Assembly (NCBI GenBank): GCA_964443385.1
Contig: CAYUCO010000030.1
Coordinates: 1 to 10,864 of the forward strand
Reading direction: 5' to 3'
DNA: 10,864 bases
DNA from: VFHP01 sp964443385
Lineage (GTDB): Bacteria; Chloroflexota; Dehalococcoidia; Lucifugimonadales; UBA2985
Part shown: positions 4,358-10,864 of the stretch, one piece after another
Position numbering within the stretch: position 1 is the stretch's first letter
Layout of the letters: each line of letters opens with the position of its first letter
Notes under the pieces: generated by a model
The model's database searches: none
The model's input: the letters and a program-made list of their open reading frames with translations, nothing else
Told to the model about the DNA's origin: nothing
Program-made: the position numbers and the translations under genes

Positions 4358-6718
4358 ATGTCATTAAGATCGTTAGTTGGATTTTGTGCTCGAAGACCTT
4401 TCCTAATAGTTGGATTATGGGTCGTGCTGATGGTTCTGTCGGCCTTCCTCTCACGAAATTATTTGGATGACGCACTCCAAGGAGGTCAGGGTGCGACACA
4501 GGATCTTGAGTTTAAATTAGCGCAGGATCTAAGAGATGAAAAACTGTCAGCATTGGATGCGGAATCTGAGGGAAGTTCAGACGAGGAATCCAAAGGAGTT
4601 TCGTCTGACAATTTACTTGTTGTTACATCCTCTAAATATAGTTTTCCATCGGAAGAATACCTATTAGGAATAAATGGATTCTTTGAGAAATTACAATCTG
4701 CAATTGACGAAGCTAATTTGGTCCAGTCTGTAGGTACTGTATCAGACTACCAACCAAACCCTTCAGAAGATTTATCCACAGTTATGATATCTGTACCGTT
4801 TGTAGAAGGTAAATTGGTTGCCCCCCTAATGCACATTGCTGAGGATTACTCTAATGACGATTTTCAATTTTACTTCATAGGAACTGCTTCTATAGAACAT
4901 ACGTTTCAGGAATTAGCTGAAAAGGATTTAATTACCGGAGAAACGATAGGCATATCAGTAGCAATAATAATTTTGGCATTGGTCTTTGGCACTGTAACGT
5001 CAGCATTTATACCCGTAATTTTAGCAGTGGTAGCTATATTTGTTGCTACCGGGTTAGCGGCTATTTTGGGTCAGTTTGTAGACCTTAATGAATTTGTTCC
5101 TAATATTATGACCATGATGGGACTGGCTGTAGGAATAGATTATTGTCTTTTTATACTTTCGAGATACAGAGAAGAACGGCAGAATGGATTGGAACAATTA
5201 GACGCCATAATTGTTACTGGTAGCACCGCGGGTAGAGCTGTGATGTTCAGTGGCCTGACTGTTGTATTGGCTCTTACGGGTATGTTTATTATACCTGAAA
5301 AGACATTTCAGGCATTTGGTGTTGGAGCTATATTAGTCGTTTTTGTCGCTGTCTTCGCCGGTATTACTTTACTGCCAGCATTGATTGGTATATTGGGCGA
5401 TAAAATAAACAGTTTTCACGTTCCCAAGATCACCACAATCTCCCTGTATTTTCTTGGATTTTTATTCGTCGCATTTACTCAAGAGTTGGGTCCAAAATTG
5501 TTGTTGGTTTCGGGATTAGTGATGTTGTTACTTATACTGACATCTCTATTAAGGAAAACTGGGTTAACTCCGGCCTTTTTGTCTCCAAGTAAAGAGACAA
5601 GTAGTTTGGAAGGTGGTTTTTGGAATTCAATAACTATTCAGGTAATGAAAAGGCCATACGGTAGTGTGGTTTTGGCCTCAGCTTTTTTGTTAATACTTTC
5701 GTACTCTTATTTTGATTTAGAAAAAGGAACTAGCGGCATATCTGTTCTTCCTGAAGACGAACCAGTCAAAGTAGGATTTTCATTGCTGGATGAAAAATTT
5801 GGGTTCGGTTCTGATGCTCCAGCAAACATTGTTATATCTGCGGATGTTGATTCACAACAAATTAAAGACGCAATTGCAGACTTAGAGATTCAGTTAGAGG
5901 AAAATGATGGATTTCTTTCGCCTGAATTGGTAATAGAACCATCTGTCAATTATGCTGAGTTAACATCAAGGATTCCTGGTGATCCTCAGAATCAAGTAGC
6001 ACTAGATTCAATAAGAAGCTTGCGGCATGATTTAATACCATCTGCATTCGCGGGTGTTCCTATTTCAGATTACACGATATATGTTGGAGGTTCATCAGCC
6101 GAAGTTGTTGATTCTGTTGAAATGACTGATGAGTACTTTCCTATTGTGGTGGGTTTAGTATTGAGTCTTAGTTTAATACTCCTGCTTTTTGCTTTCAGGT
6201 CTATAACGATTTCTATAGCTTCTATAATTATGAATCTTTTGTCTGTTGGGGCGTCCTACGGATTACTAGTGCTTGTTTTCCAAAAAGGATTCATGATCAA
6301 TTTCTTTGGATTTGAGCAAGTCGATCAGTTGGAATTCTGGTTGCCATTATTTATGTTCAGTATCTTATTTGGGTTGTCTATGGACTATCACGTTTTTATG
6401 CTCAGTAGAATAAAAGAGCATTTTGATGAATCAGGAAGTTCGGATGAATCTGTTGCCTTTGGTTTAAGGAGAACTGCCAGCATAATTACTGGCGCGGCGC
6501 TTATAATGGTAGCGGTTTTTGGTGGATTCGCTCTTGGAGAAATAGCATTTTTCCAATCCATGGGCTTCGGATTGGGTGCTGCTGTTTTGATTGATGCGAC
6601 CGTGGTTAGATCTATTTTGGTTCCAAGTGTGATGAAGATTTTGGGTAATAAGGCTTGGTATCTACCGGGATTCTTGCATTGGTTGCCAAACATATCAATT
6701 GAAGGCAATAGCAAATAG
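4358..6718 (+). CDS. MMPL/RND-superfamily membrane transporter
   Basis: A 786-residue proton-driven transporter of the MMPL family, which exports lipids or hydrophobic compounds; its substrate cannot be read from sequence. It has the two-fold RND plan: a helix at about 14-32, an extracytoplasmic domain to about 190, five helices to about 347, then helix 432-452, a second extracytoplasmic domain to about 590 and five more helices to about 760. Both proton-relay Asp-Tyr pairs are present: Asp261-Tyr262 in GLAVGIDYCLFILSRYRE and Asp676-Tyr677 in FGLSMDYHVFMLSRIKE. QGGQGATQD (41-49) and the C-terminal WYLPGFLHWLP are also typical. Two features are odd: an acidic Ser-rich insert at about 62-84, and an extra hydrophobic hairpin at about 359-397 in the central loop, giving a predicted 14 rather than 12 helices. 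AGGA lies nine bases before the start. The propeller lipoprotein gene follows after 56 bases. Confidence 0.93.
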   Translation: MSLRSLVGFCARRPFLIVGLWVVLMVLSAFLSRNYLDDALQGGQGATQDLEFKLAQDLRDEKLSALDAESEGSSDEESKGVSSDNLLVVTSSKYSFPSEEYLLGINGFFEKLQSAIDEANLVQSVGTVSDYQPNPSEDLSTVMISVPFVEGKLVAPLMHIAEDYSNDDFQFYFIGTASIEHTFQELAEKDLITGETIGISVAIIILALVFGTVTSAFIPVILAVVAIFVATGLAAILGQFVDLNEFVPNIMTMMGLAVGIDYCLFILSRYREERQNGLEQLDAIIVTGSTAGRAVMFSGLTVVLALTGMFIIPEKTFQAFGVGAILVVFVAVFAGITLLPALIGILGDKINSFHVPKITTISLYFLGFLFVAFTQELGPKLLLVSGLVMLLLILTSLLRKTGLTPAFLSPSKETSSLEGGFWNSITIQVMKRPYGSVVLASAFLLILSYSYFDLEKGTSGISVLPEDEPVKVGFSLLDEKFGFGSDAPANIVISADVDSQQIKDAIADLEIQLEENDGFLSPELVIEPSVNYAELTSRIPGDPQNQVALDSIRSLRHDLIPSAFAGVPISDYTIYVGGSSAEVVDSVEMTDEYFPIVVGLVLSLSLILLLFAFRSITISIASIIMNLLSVGASYGLLVLVFQKGFMINFFGFEQVDQLEFWLPLFMFSILFGLSMDYHVFMLSRIKEHFDESGSSDESVAFGLRRTASIITGAALIMVAVFGGFALGEIAFFQSMGFGLGAAVLIDATVVRSILVPSVMKILGNKAWYLPGFLHWLPNISIEGNSK

Positions 6719-6774
6719 ATTTCTAATCATATATGGTCGGATTTACAGGCATTTCGTTGCTAATTAAAGGTACG

Positions 6775-8109
6775 ATGTTACTTATGAATCTACATAGAAT
6801 CTTAATCGTTGTAATAACAGCACTAATCCTAGTAACTTTCGGGTGTTCTAATGAGGTCGAGTCTAAGGAATCTGAGGTGTCTTCAGATGAAATCCATCCG
6901 ACCGATATTGCGATTGACTCCATAAAACCGGTCATAACTGATGGACATGGAATTCCATATGACATCCTTCTTCGTGGAGGTGCCCCGCATTCTACCTCCA
7001 GCATACTTGTGGGGGATGTTTTAGGTGATGGCACGACTCAATTGTTGGTAAGTGAACCGCTTGCTAGTAAAGTTGTTTGGATTCGAAATATGGAAGAGCA
7101 TATGACTTTTACGGACGGACTTAATGAACCTGTAAGAGCTCAAGCTGTAGATATTGATGGAGATCTAGACAAAGATATCTTAGTTGCCGATATAGGCATA
7201 CTTTTGCCATCGAATGATAAATCGGGCAGAGTAGTAGTGCTGCGAAATAATGGTAATTTCCAGTTTGAGCCTATAACGATATTAGATGGAGTTGGAAGGG
7301 TAGCATGTGCTGAGGGGTCAGACCTAGATTCAGACGGAGATATGGATATATCTGTATGTGTTTTTGGTAATGAGGAAGGCAAGATTATATGGCTTGAACA
7401 GAAAGAAAACTTTGTTTTTGAAGAACACTTACTGGACTCAAGGCCAGGTGCAATACATGCTTTTCCATTTGATCCAGATTCTGACGGAGATGTGGATATA
7501 GCGGTATCCCTCTCACAGGATTCCGAAGAAATAATGATATTTCGGAATGATGGATATGGTAATTTTGAGAAGGAAGTTATATTCAAAGCTCCAGATACTT
7601 ATTATGGAATGTCAGGTATTCAGTTATCTGATTTAGATAGAGATGGTGATACAGATATTCTTATGACAAATGGTGATATACACGACTTTGATCTACCTCA
7701 GAAGACAGATCCATATGCTTACTATGGAGTTTCTTGGTTTGAAAATGATGGCCAGGGCAAATTTGATAATCACCATGAGATAACTCGTCATTGGGGGGCT
7801 TACTCGGTTCGCACCGCAGATTTGGATCATGATGAAGATTTGGATTTGGTTCTTGTAGGCTTGCAAATGGATAGATATTGGCCGGAATTTCAAAGGCAGG
7901 ACATGATCTGGCTCGAAAACGACGGGGAAGAAAATTTCACCAGTCACAATGTATATTTAGATGTTCCTCTTTTAATAGCGGTAGAGGTTGTAGACATAGA
8001 TAATGATGGTATACCAGAGATTTTTACTGGAACCCATGATTATATGGGTGGATCAGCAGGTGAGCGACTGGTGATGTTCAACATAGATATGTCAGAGACC
8101 GGAGAATAG
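6775..8109 (+). CDS. Predicted lipoprotein with seven FG-GAP/VCBS repeats (beta-propeller)
   Basis: A 444-residue predicted surface lipoprotein. The start at 6775 is chosen because AAAGG (6766-6770) lies four bases before it and because it gives a 24-residue lipoprotein signal: MLLMNLHR, a hydrophobic core, then TFGC with Cys24. The lipobox is atypical (Thr at -3, Phe at -2). An upstream in-frame ATG at 6733 lacks a ribosome binding site. After an acidic linker come about seven repeats with calcium-type DxDxDG loops at residues 81-86 (degenerate), 126-134, 183-191, 233-241, 286-294, 349-357 and 407-415, each followed by a strand such as DILVAD or DIAVSL. WLEN-DG-x-GxF turns lie between them. 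This matches a seven-bladed integrin-like propeller, usually a binding module; no catalytic domain is visible. It probably shares a transcript with the MMPL gene. Confidence 0.88.
   Translation: MLLMNLHRILIVVITALILVTFGCSNEVESKESEVSSDEIHPTDIAIDSIKPVITDGHGIPYDILLRGGAPHSTSSILVGDVLGDGTTQLLVSEPLASKVVWIRNMEEHMTFTDGLNEPVRAQAVDIDGDLDKDILVADIGILLPSNDKSGRVVVLRNNGNFQFEPITILDGVGRVACAEGSDLDSDGDMDISVCVFGNEEGKIIWLEQKENFVFEEHLLDSRPGAIHAFPFDPDSDGDVDIAVSLSQDSEEIMIFRNDGYGNFEKEVIFKAPDTYYGMSGIQLSDLDRDGDTDILMTNGDIHDFDLPQKTDPYAYYGVSWFENDGQGKFDNHHEITRHWGAYSVRTADLDHDEDLDLVLVGLQMDRYWPEFQRQDMIWLENDGEENFTSHNVYLDVPLLIAVEVVDIDNDGIPEIFTGTHDYMGGSAGERLVMFNIDMSETGE
7321..7500 (+). repeat. Near-identical 30-base direct repeat within the propeller gene
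   Basis: Bases 7321-7350 and 7471-7500 match at 26 of 30 positions by hand comparison and are exactly 150 bases (50 codons) apart. They encode DLDSDGDMDI and DPDSDGDVDI, the calcium loops of the third and fourth repeats. Similarity of this strength at DNA level, in the same phase, fits a recent blade duplication, gene conversion, or strong codon constraint on an Asp-rich loop. Confidence 0.7.
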
Positions 8110-8152
8110 TTATGAATGGTGGAGACAAGTTTATATTTATAATTTGATGTCA

Positions 8153-8353
8153 CTAGAAAAACATACTTATGAAGTACAGTATTCCTAGAACGAAAGATAT
8201 CGGCAATCCCCACTTAAGCACGGAAGGCAGTGGGTCAGACATTTCATAGTGGGAATATTCCTTATCACTATTGAACCACAAAAATGTGTCAATGAAGCAA
8301 TATACCAAGAAACAGATCAAGATTAGTCCCATGAATTCTGTAAAACCGAGCAT
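8153..8353 (-). CDS. Small two-helix membrane protein, function unknown
   Basis: A 66-residue protein that I do not recognise. It has an N-terminal hydrophobic helix (about 8-24, GLILICFLVYCFI), a polar connector containing FNSDKEYSHYEMSDPLPS, and a second helix (about 52-66) ending in GILYFISMFF at the C-terminus. The ATG at 8353 is preferred over an in-frame TTG at 8365 because GGAG (8360-8363) sits six bases before the ATG and overlaps the TTG codon's neighbourhood. That good ribosome binding site and the membrane-like composition argue for a real gene. It converges on the propeller gene, with 43 bases between the stops and no visible terminator hairpin. It lies 102 bases downstream of the flavin oxidoreductase gene on the same strand. 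Confidence 0.65.
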   Translation of the reverse strand: MLGFTEFMGLILICFLVYCFIDTFLWFNSDKEYSHYEMSDPLPSVLKWGLPISFVLGILYFISMFF

Positions 8354-8359
8354 CACATT

Positions 8360-8363
8360 CTCC
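8360..8363 (-). promoter_or_regulatory. Ribosome binding site fixing the start of the small membrane protein
   Basis: GGAG on the minus strand, six bases before the ATG at 8353. It rules against the longer frame starting at the TTG at 8365, which would place the ribosome binding site inside the coding sequence. Confidence 0.6.
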
Positions 8364-8455
8364 AATAACGATTCGTTTTAATTAGGATCCTTTTCATATC
8401 TAAAGTTGCTGAGGGAAGATCTGTTCAAGATGGTGTGGTCTGGCAATCTCAATGT

Positions 8456-9529
8456 TTACAGATCTTTGATAGCCGGCAATACTTCCTTACCCAATAGGTC
8501 TATAGAATTATGGAATTGTTTGTTGCCATTACCCCAGTCATCCGTTTGGACCAAAAGAGTACCGAAACCGCCTGCTTTTTCATGTAAACTCCTTATCTCC
8601 TGTATACAATGATCCGGGTCGCCTACTATCCAGTAATTGTCTAAGAGATATTGGGGAGTGACCTCTTCGTCTTTCATAGCAGTGTCATGCTTAAAGACTT
8701 CCATTCTATTTCCGAACAGTTTGCTCCAATATTCGGTGAAGTCTCGAGCCATCGCGCCATTCATTGCTTCTGTTCTAGCTTTTTCAGTAGTCTCAGCAAC
8801 ATATATTTGTCTTGCCAGTCTCCAGTTAGCTTTGTCTGGTTTGACCCCGGAGCGTTTCCCTCCAGTTTCAATGGACTCCCAATAGGTTGCTAATTGTGAT
8901 TCATGTACTACGCTTGCGCTCAAAGGAATCCATCCTCTTTCTCCGGCCAGTTCTAATGTAGATGATCGTGCACTTGTACCAGCAACAGCTATTGGTGGAT
9001 GTGGGTCTTGAAAAGGTCGGACATGGAATCCCACCGTCATTTCAGATCTATCTTTAGGCTTTCGCATTTTGAAGTAAACCCCATCGTGGTCAAAAGGACC
9101 TTCCTTCCACAGGCGTAATATTAGATCTATGGCTTCTGTCATGCGTTCCCTCTGGACAGGAGGTTCACCTTCTATTGCTAATACTTCAGTATCACTTGGG
9201 GATCCACCTGATCCTATACCGAACATCAGTCTTCCTTTGGCGAGATGGTCTAACATTGCTATGCGGTGTGCAACATGTACAGGGTTATGCATGTGGAGCA
9301 ATACAACTCCTGTTCCAAATACAATCTGTTCAGTTTCCCCTAAGGCGCGGGCAATAAATAATTGAGGATCTGGCATATTTTCCCATGGTAACAACATGTG
9401 TTCACCAACCCATACCTCACTAAATCCAACTTGATCTGCATGTTTTATTAATCCTAAATCCTCGTCATAACTTTCTGAAAGGGTTCTGCCAGGTGGGTGT
9501 AATGGCATCATGAAAAGGCCTAATTTCAT
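8456..9529 (-). CDS. LLM-class flavin-dependent oxidoreductase (luciferase-like monooxygenase)
   Basis: A 357-residue single-domain TIM-barrel protein of the bacterial luciferase family, which uses reduced FMN (or F420 in some branches) and oxygen to oxidise organic substrates. Visible signatures are MKLGLFMMPLHPP at the N-terminus, GFSEVWVGEHM (35-45, with the conserved Glu-His at 43-44), HNPVHVAHRIAMLDHLAKGRL (81-101), GIGSGGSPSD (104-113) and PPIAVAGTSARS (178-189). The substrate is unknown; the sequence style recalls limonene-monooxygenase-like and SAR202 flavin monooxygenases, but this is from memory. A strong GGAGG (9536-9540) lies six bases upstream of the ATG. The gene starts 73 bases after the threonine synthase stop. 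A TATAGT (9567-9572) lies in that gap without a convincing -35, so co-transcription with thrC is possible. Confidence 0.92.
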   Translation of the reverse strand: MKLGLFMMPLHPPGRTLSESYDEDLGLIKHADQVGFSEVWVGEHMLLPWENMPDPQLFIARALGETEQIVFGTGVVLLHMHNPVHVAHRIAMLDHLAKGRLMFGIGSGGSPSDTEVLAIEGEPPVQRERMTEAIDLILRLWKEGPFDHDGVYFKMRKPKDRSEMTVGFHVRPFQDPHPPIAVAGTSARSSTLELAGERGWIPLSASVVHESQLATYWESIETGGKRSGVKPDKANWRLARQIYVAETTEKARTEAMNGAMARDFTEYWSKLFGNRMEVFKHDTAMKDEEVTPQYLLDNYWIVGDPDHCIQEIRSLHEKAGGFGTLLVQTDDWGNGNKQFHNSIDLLGKEVLPAIKDL

Positions 9530-9602
9530 TGCAAACCTCCATTGTATTCAGTCAAATACATGCTTAACTATAACAAATTATCTGGCTAATTACACGAAGT
9601 AT

Positions 9603-10772
9603 TTAGTCCCACATGTCGAGATATTTGTAAGCATTTCCGGTGTTCATAAGAACTATTTTCTCTTCCGGTTTTACTTCGTTAGACGCTAGGAGTAATTTGA
9701 GTGCAGCTAAGGTCGCAGCCCCTTCAGGAGCTGGGTATATTCCCTCATTAGAAGCCATGATTGAAATACATTCCATCATCTCCATGTCAGTCACAGTTAG
9801 GGCGGTACCGGAGCTTTTTCGAATTGCTTCAAGTATTAAATAATCTCCAATAGCTGAAGGGACTCTTATGCCTGCCGCAAACGTTTTGGCATCATTCCAC
9901 ATCTCAGCATTCAAGGCACCGGATTGATAGGCTTTGACTATAGGTGCACAGCCTTCGGATTGAACGGCAATCATTCTGGTTTTGGGCTTATCTATCCAAC
10001 CCAACTCCTGCATTTCTTGGAATGCTTTCCAAATTCCGATTAATCCTGTTCCTCCTCCAGTGGGATAAATTATCACGTCTGGAGTGTCCCATTGTAATTG
10101 TTCTGCTATCTCATACCCCATAGTTTTTTTTCCTTCAGCTCTGTATGGTTCCTGTAGAGTGGAAACGTCGAACAATCCTTTTTCTTGTGCTTGTTCTCTA
10201 GAAATTTTTCCAGCATCGGATATTAGTCCATCTATTAATGTTAATTTGGCTCCAGCGTCGGAACTTTCTCTTTTGTTGGCGATAGGAGCGTCTTTCGGCA
10301 TGAAAACATTTGCTTCCAAGTTTCCTCTGGCACAATACAAAGAGAGGGCTCCACCAGCATTACCTGCAGAAGGCATAGTCAACTTTGTAACTCCTAGTTC
10401 TTTAGCCCGCGATACCGCTGCTGATAGTCCCCTAGCTTTAAATGAACCAGTTGGATTACATCCCTCATCTTTAATGTAAATGTCAGAGCAATTTAAAGCC
10501 TTGCCCAAATTATCGGCCTTCAGAAGAGGAGTCATACCTTCTCCTAAGCTTACAATGTTGGACTCGTCTTTTATTGGCATCATCTCATAATAGCGCCACA
10601 TTGAACTTACCCGGCCAACCAAACTGTTCCTGTCAAAGTTTTTTCTTGCTTTTTCCATGTCATATTTAACATAAAGAACTTTCCCACATTCCTGACATGT
10701 TCTATAGGGATTAACGTAATCGTATTCTTTATGGCAGTTAGTACATTCTAGATATTCAGCGTAACTCTTCAA
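9603..10772 (-). CDS. thrC: Threonine synthase
   Basis: A PLP enzyme that converts O-phospho-L-homoserine to L-threonine. The 389-residue protein starts with a rubredoxin-like zinc ribbon (Cys10, Cys13, Cys26, Cys29 in CTNC and CQEC), as in the short threonine synthases of many Gram-positive-type bacteria. Next come the substrate loop GEGMTPLL (78-85), the PLP lysine Lys112 in NPTGSFKARG, PSAGNAGG (134-141) touching the cofactor ring, and the phosphate-binding PTGGGTGLIG (237-246). PAPEGAATLAA is near residue 347. The start is TTG, with GGAGG exactly six bases upstream and no earlier ATG in the zinc-ribbon region. Related fold type II enzymes such as cysteate synthase cannot be fully excluded, but the motif set fits threonine synthase. 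No thrB or hom gene is in the window. Confidence 0.94.
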   Translation of the reverse strand: MKSYAEYLECTNCHKEYDYVNPYRTCQECGKVLYVKYDMEKARKNFDRNSLVGRVSSMWRYYEMMPIKDESNIVSLGEGMTPLLKADNLGKALNCSDIYIKDEGCNPTGSFKARGLSAAVSRAKELGVTKLTMPSAGNAGGALSLYCARGNLEANVFMPKDAPIANKRESSDAGAKLTLIDGLISDAGKISREQAQEKGLFDVSTLQEPYRAEGKKTMGYEIAEQLQWDTPDVIIYPTGGGTGLIGIWKAFQEMQELGWIDKPKTRMIAVQSEGCAPIVKAYQSGALNAEMWNDAKTFAAGIRVPSAIGDYLILEAIRKSSGTALTVTDMEMMECISIMASNEGIYPAPEGAATLAALKLLLASNEVKPEEKIVLMNTGNAYKYLDMWD

Positions 10773-10778
10773 TATAAA

Positions 10779-10783
10779 CCTCC
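10779..10783 (-). promoter_or_regulatory. Ribosome binding site deciding the TTG start of thrC
   Basis: GGAGG on the minus strand, six bases before the TTG at 10772. The same GGAGGTTT context and spacing occur before the flavin oxidoreductase ATG (9536-9540). This fixes the TTG as the start and keeps the whole zinc ribbon in the protein. Confidence 0.75.
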
Positions 10784-10864
10784 AGTATTCAAAACAGTTA
10801 TATCGGCATCTTAATTCTATTCATTAATTCGGTTAAGTTACGAGAATACCATTAATGTGTTTTG
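10784..10864. other. Upstream region of thrC, no firm element
   Basis: These 81 bases to the window edge are AT-rich. TATAAC and TAGAAT hexamers are present on the minus strand but lack -35 partners at normal spacing. I see no gene, hairpin or riboswitch; the region is cut by the window end. Confidence 0.4.

Noticed and set aside
6388..6714. Minus-strand open frame of 108 codons
   Set aside because: Antisense to the MMPL 3' end, whose helices and Asp-Tyr motif are well preserved; no supporting signal.
6733..6774. Upstream ATG extension of the propeller lipoprotein
   Set aside because: It lacks a ribosome binding site and would put 14 extra residues before an otherwise well-formed signal peptide.
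6723..7947. Minus-strand open frames opposite the propeller gene (6723-7034, 7140-7586, 7693-7947)
   Set aside because: Ser/Ile-rich shadows of the Asp-rich repeats (GAT/GAC read antisense as ATC/GTC); no family resemblance.
8110..8152. Bidirectional terminator between converging genes
   Set aside because: The 43 bases are AT-rich without a stable inverted repeat followed by a T-run.
8406..9365. Plus-strand open frames opposite the flavin oxidoreductase
   Set aside because: All lie antisense to an intact 357-residue family member and lack domain features.
9640..10479. Plus-strand open frames of 67 and 131 codons opposite thrC
   Set aside because: Shadows of threonine synthase, which carries every expected motif on the minus strand.

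Overview
The window reads as an ordinary bacterial chromosome segment from an AT-rich (roughly 40% GC by eye) free-living organism. It is densely coded, with short gaps and mostly GGAGG-type ribosome binding sites, plus at least one well supported TTG start. The lipoprotein signal, the AroH-type chorismate mutase, the GVFDGVHLGH-type RibF and the luciferase-like flavin monooxygenase fit a marine Chloroflexota-like lineage (SAR202/Dehalococcoidia). That placement is an inference from protein style, not a measured result. I found no tRNA, rRNA, CRISPR array, insertion sequence, phage gene or origin, and no gene-free stretch over 300 bases.

Left block, minus strand (1-3831). Reading in transcription order, there is a small PH-like two-helix membrane protein, then trpA, aroH (chorismate mutase), a class I-alpha DAHP synthase and ribF, which is cut by the window's left edge. 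DAHP synthase opens the shikimate pathway, chorismate mutase commits chorismate to Phe/Tyr, and TrpA performs the penultimate step of Trp synthesis. The set therefore gathers enzymes of the aromatic amino acid pathway, but no trpB lies beside trpA. A good sigma70-like promoter lies in the 104-base gap before the DAHP synthase gene, so that gene and ribF may be transcribed separately from trpA-aroH. trpA has no Shine-Dalgarno and has a perfect TATAAT placed so that transcription could begin at its ATG, suggesting a leaderless message.

Middle block, plus strand (3974-8109). A 142-base divergent region separates the left block from a small antibiotic-biosynthesis-monooxygenase-like (ABM) protein. 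An MMPL/RND-family transporter with its own TTGACA promoter follows, then a predicted lipoprotein made of about seven FG-GAP/VCBS repeats (probable seven-bladed beta-propeller). The transporter has an unusual extra hydrophobic hairpin in its central loop. The last two genes are 56 bases apart and may be co-transcribed.

Right block, minus strand (8153-10772). In transcription order this holds threonine synthase (TTG start), a luciferase-like flavin-dependent oxidoreductase, and a 66-residue two-helix membrane protein whose start is fixed by its ribosome binding site.

No clearly new biological system is visible. The points most worth a second look are the leaderless trpA signal and nearby palindrome, trpA without trpB inside an aromatic mini-cluster, the 14-helix MMPL protein paired with a propeller lipoprotein, and the uncharacterised small membrane proteins.
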